Shown here: piece after piece, positions 61,999 to 64,000 of the stretch | Layout: each line of letters starts with the position of its first letter | Numbering within the stretch: the first letter of the stretch is position 1 | Source: Chrysomallon squamiferum | Lineage: Eukaryota > Mollusca > Gastropoda > Neomphalida > Peltospiridae | Assembly (NCBI GenBank): GCA_012295275.1 | Contig: CM022671.1 | Location: 883,501 to 947,500, forward strand | Length of the DNA stretch: 64,000 nucleotides | Reading direction: 5' to 3' | Translations under genes and position numbers: made by a program | Notes under the pieces: generated by a model | Seen by the model: the letters and a program-made list of their open reading frames with translations, nothing else | Databases searched by the model: none | Told to the model about the DNA's origin: nothing

Positions 61999-64000
61999 CT
62001 GAAAATGTATAAAACTAAAATGTATCTGATACATCTTTCCTAGGGTTATGTATGATTCCTGGTATGAATATTCAGTTTCAAATAATATTTTAAAGCATTT
62101 ACAAAGTATATTATTAACAAAATCTGTAAAGAAGCTAAATTCATATTTTTTTAATTTTAAATTTTTTTTTTAATTTTCTGTTTGTTTGTTTTAATCTATA
62201 ATTGCATTTGTAGATAAATATTAAAAAATTATTTGATTTTTATTTGTACAGTGGTGGACAGAACATGAAGAAAAGTATTTTAAATACTATATAAAAATAA
62301 AACCTGTTTAAACAAACTGTTATTTCTGAACAGTAAATCAGGTTATCTTACACAACCAGGAAGATCTGTCCACTCTGGGGTTTATTATCTACCTACATTC
62401 CTGGTTCACCATGTTTGTGTATCTTTATAAATGTAAATATCATTTATAATCAGAATAGTATTTTTAAACATTTAAATTTCAAATACTGTTTGTGTGTGTG
62501 TGTGTGCGTGTATGTAAATTCTGTACATTATACATATTAAACATAACAAGCAAACGTATAACAAATATACATACATACGTACATACATACAAACATACAT
62601 ACATACATACATACTAATGTAGTGATTTTAGTCCTAGTGAATAGCTGACTGAAAGCATTTTGTATAATTATTAATAATATCACTAGAAAGACACAAACAA
62701 TGACAACTATTTTAATACTACAACTACTACTGCAGTTACAGCTACTACTATTAATAACAATAATAATGACAGCAAAAATTGTTATTGTTGAACATTACGC
62801 ATCTGTCACATAATAATGTTATAATATAATTTTTTTAGACTTATGAATGATTATGTTCTGAATTCACAGAATTGGTTTACTTTTTATGTTTGAAATACTG
62901 ACTTTTTTGTTTTGGTAATTTTACACGTTTAAGAACAATTTGCATTTTTACAATAAACTAAGATAATATTTTTACATTTAGGTGATATATAAATTAAAAT
63001 ACATACACATCCTGATTACTTTCCTAAAGTTTGAGATTGTGATTAAATTTATATCAACTATTGGCTTTTTTTAGCAGTTTATCTCTTACATATTGACAGT
63101 TTTATTAGTGATAACCATTGCCTTTGTCCAGACCAGGCAGTAGGCTTTGGGGTTTTCTGTCATGCAGTACAAGTGTAAGTTGGACATTAAACAAATGATT
63201 TGAAATGTACCTGTATAAAGTCCTTGTTATACTCACCATTGAGTTTTACTGTACATATGCACAAGGTATGTTTAACCATATTTAATGTTTTGTTTTTAAT
63301 AATGCAACTTTTATTATGATGGACAAAATTAAAAATATTCTTAACAATAAATAAAAAATTATTTATATGATATAAGCAAAAGTAGATACTTTAACAAATA
63401 ATGACTGATGAAAGTTTATGATTAAAGTTAAAATAATTTATTCAGAGTTACCAAAAAATAAAAAGTACAAAACAGAAATAAATGAAAAAAGTGAAAATTA
63501 AAACTGAATGTTATATTTTAACAACTGATTTGGAAGTCGTGACTGGGTGTGCATCAGGGCAAAGAACAATATGATCATTACAGTTTAGCAGTTTGCTGGA
63601 GTGTATTTCTCAGTTATTTGTCTTTTATACTTACTCAAAGTAAACTTGTAGTTTAAAAATAACAAATAAACTTGTTGTTTAAGAATTATTTTGCTAAGAT
63701 GTATAACTTCAGTAGGCAAAAAAAAAAATCATTACATATGAATCTACTACTCTTGAGCAGTGAGATGAGAAATAAAACAGTTGATTTCATTTAGTTTTTG
63801 TATTATTCAGGATTGTAGGATAAAAGGAATAACTGGTTACTTTCTTAAGATGTCATAGCCTCTCTGCATTCAGCATTCTGACCTTTGCAGAAAATGTTAA
63901 GACAGTAATCAAATTATTCCATGTGTGTTAGTGTGTGTGGGTATAATTATGCTTTGTTATTAACAATGTATTTTGTTATTATCACTTTAATTGATAACTT
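61999..64000. other. Right-end stretch, no gene seen
   Basis: AT-rich sequence with a GT run near 62489-62505, a CATA run at 62569-62615 and short trinucleotide runs near 62720-62765. No further exon of copy D or other gene could be supported. Confidence 0.55.
62569..62615. repeat. (CATA)n microsatellite
   Basis: About eleven CATA-type units with one CGTA and one CAAA interruption, in the right-end non-coding stretch. Confidence 0.85.

Overview
The window is AT-rich, intron-rich animal DNA with many microsatellites, poly-A/T runs, dispersed non-coding repeats and one 200-N scaffold gap (39632-39831). The genes (ALG2, a CDP-alcohol phosphatidyltransferase, a fatty-acid-binding protein and large multidomain extracellular proteins) are animal genes. 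Gene style and repeat content suggest a lophotrochozoan, perhaps a mollusc, but nothing here proves the clade. All exon coordinates were read by hand from splice sites, phase and homology between copies.

The window is dominated by three copies of one gene family of large extracellular proteins. They share a short signal peptide, a PLAT domain, an EGF domain, cysteine-rich modules and then long beta-sandwich (FN3-like) repeats marked by a D-x-[ST]-P-P motif. Copy A (minus strand, 396-4328, with a second possible first exon at 5866-5926) runs off the left edge. Copy B (plus, 9644-21610) is head-to-head with A. It is complete and frame-consistent at 1351 residues, and ends in a MEGF-type EGF module, one membrane helix and a tyrosine-rich tail with an ITAM-like spacing. 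Copy C (minus, 60519-41985) has nominally about 3438 residues. It carries many more beta-sandwich repeats and stops without a membrane segment, so it looks secreted. It also shows two single-base frame breaks and a lost splice acceptor at its EGF exon. A lone exon relic of a further family member lies at 61879-61998, just beyond the duplicated block.

Between B and C lie three unrelated genes: a CDIPT-like CDP-alcohol phosphatidyltransferase (plus, 24337-27109), ALG2 (plus, 30590-31794, one homopolymer frame break) and a FABP-family gene (minus, exons 2-4 at 37183-34143; exon 1 not found). B and C therefore form a long inverted repeat around these genes, and A and B form a second inverted repeat around about 4.6 kb of spacer.

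Repeats include a 547-bp TA-flanked inverted-terminal-repeat element (MITE) inside a larger dispersed repeat that also occurs without the MITE (an empty site) and with a truncated one, plus a 47-bp minisatellite abutting the alternative first exon of A.

The most interesting candidate system is this PLAT/EGF/beta-sandwich family. One locus yields a predicted membrane signalling receptor with an ITAM-like tail and another a giant secreted relative. Their N-terminal halves are nearly identical and their C-terminal halves sharply different, a pattern seen in immune-type or self-recognition receptor families; that role is inference.
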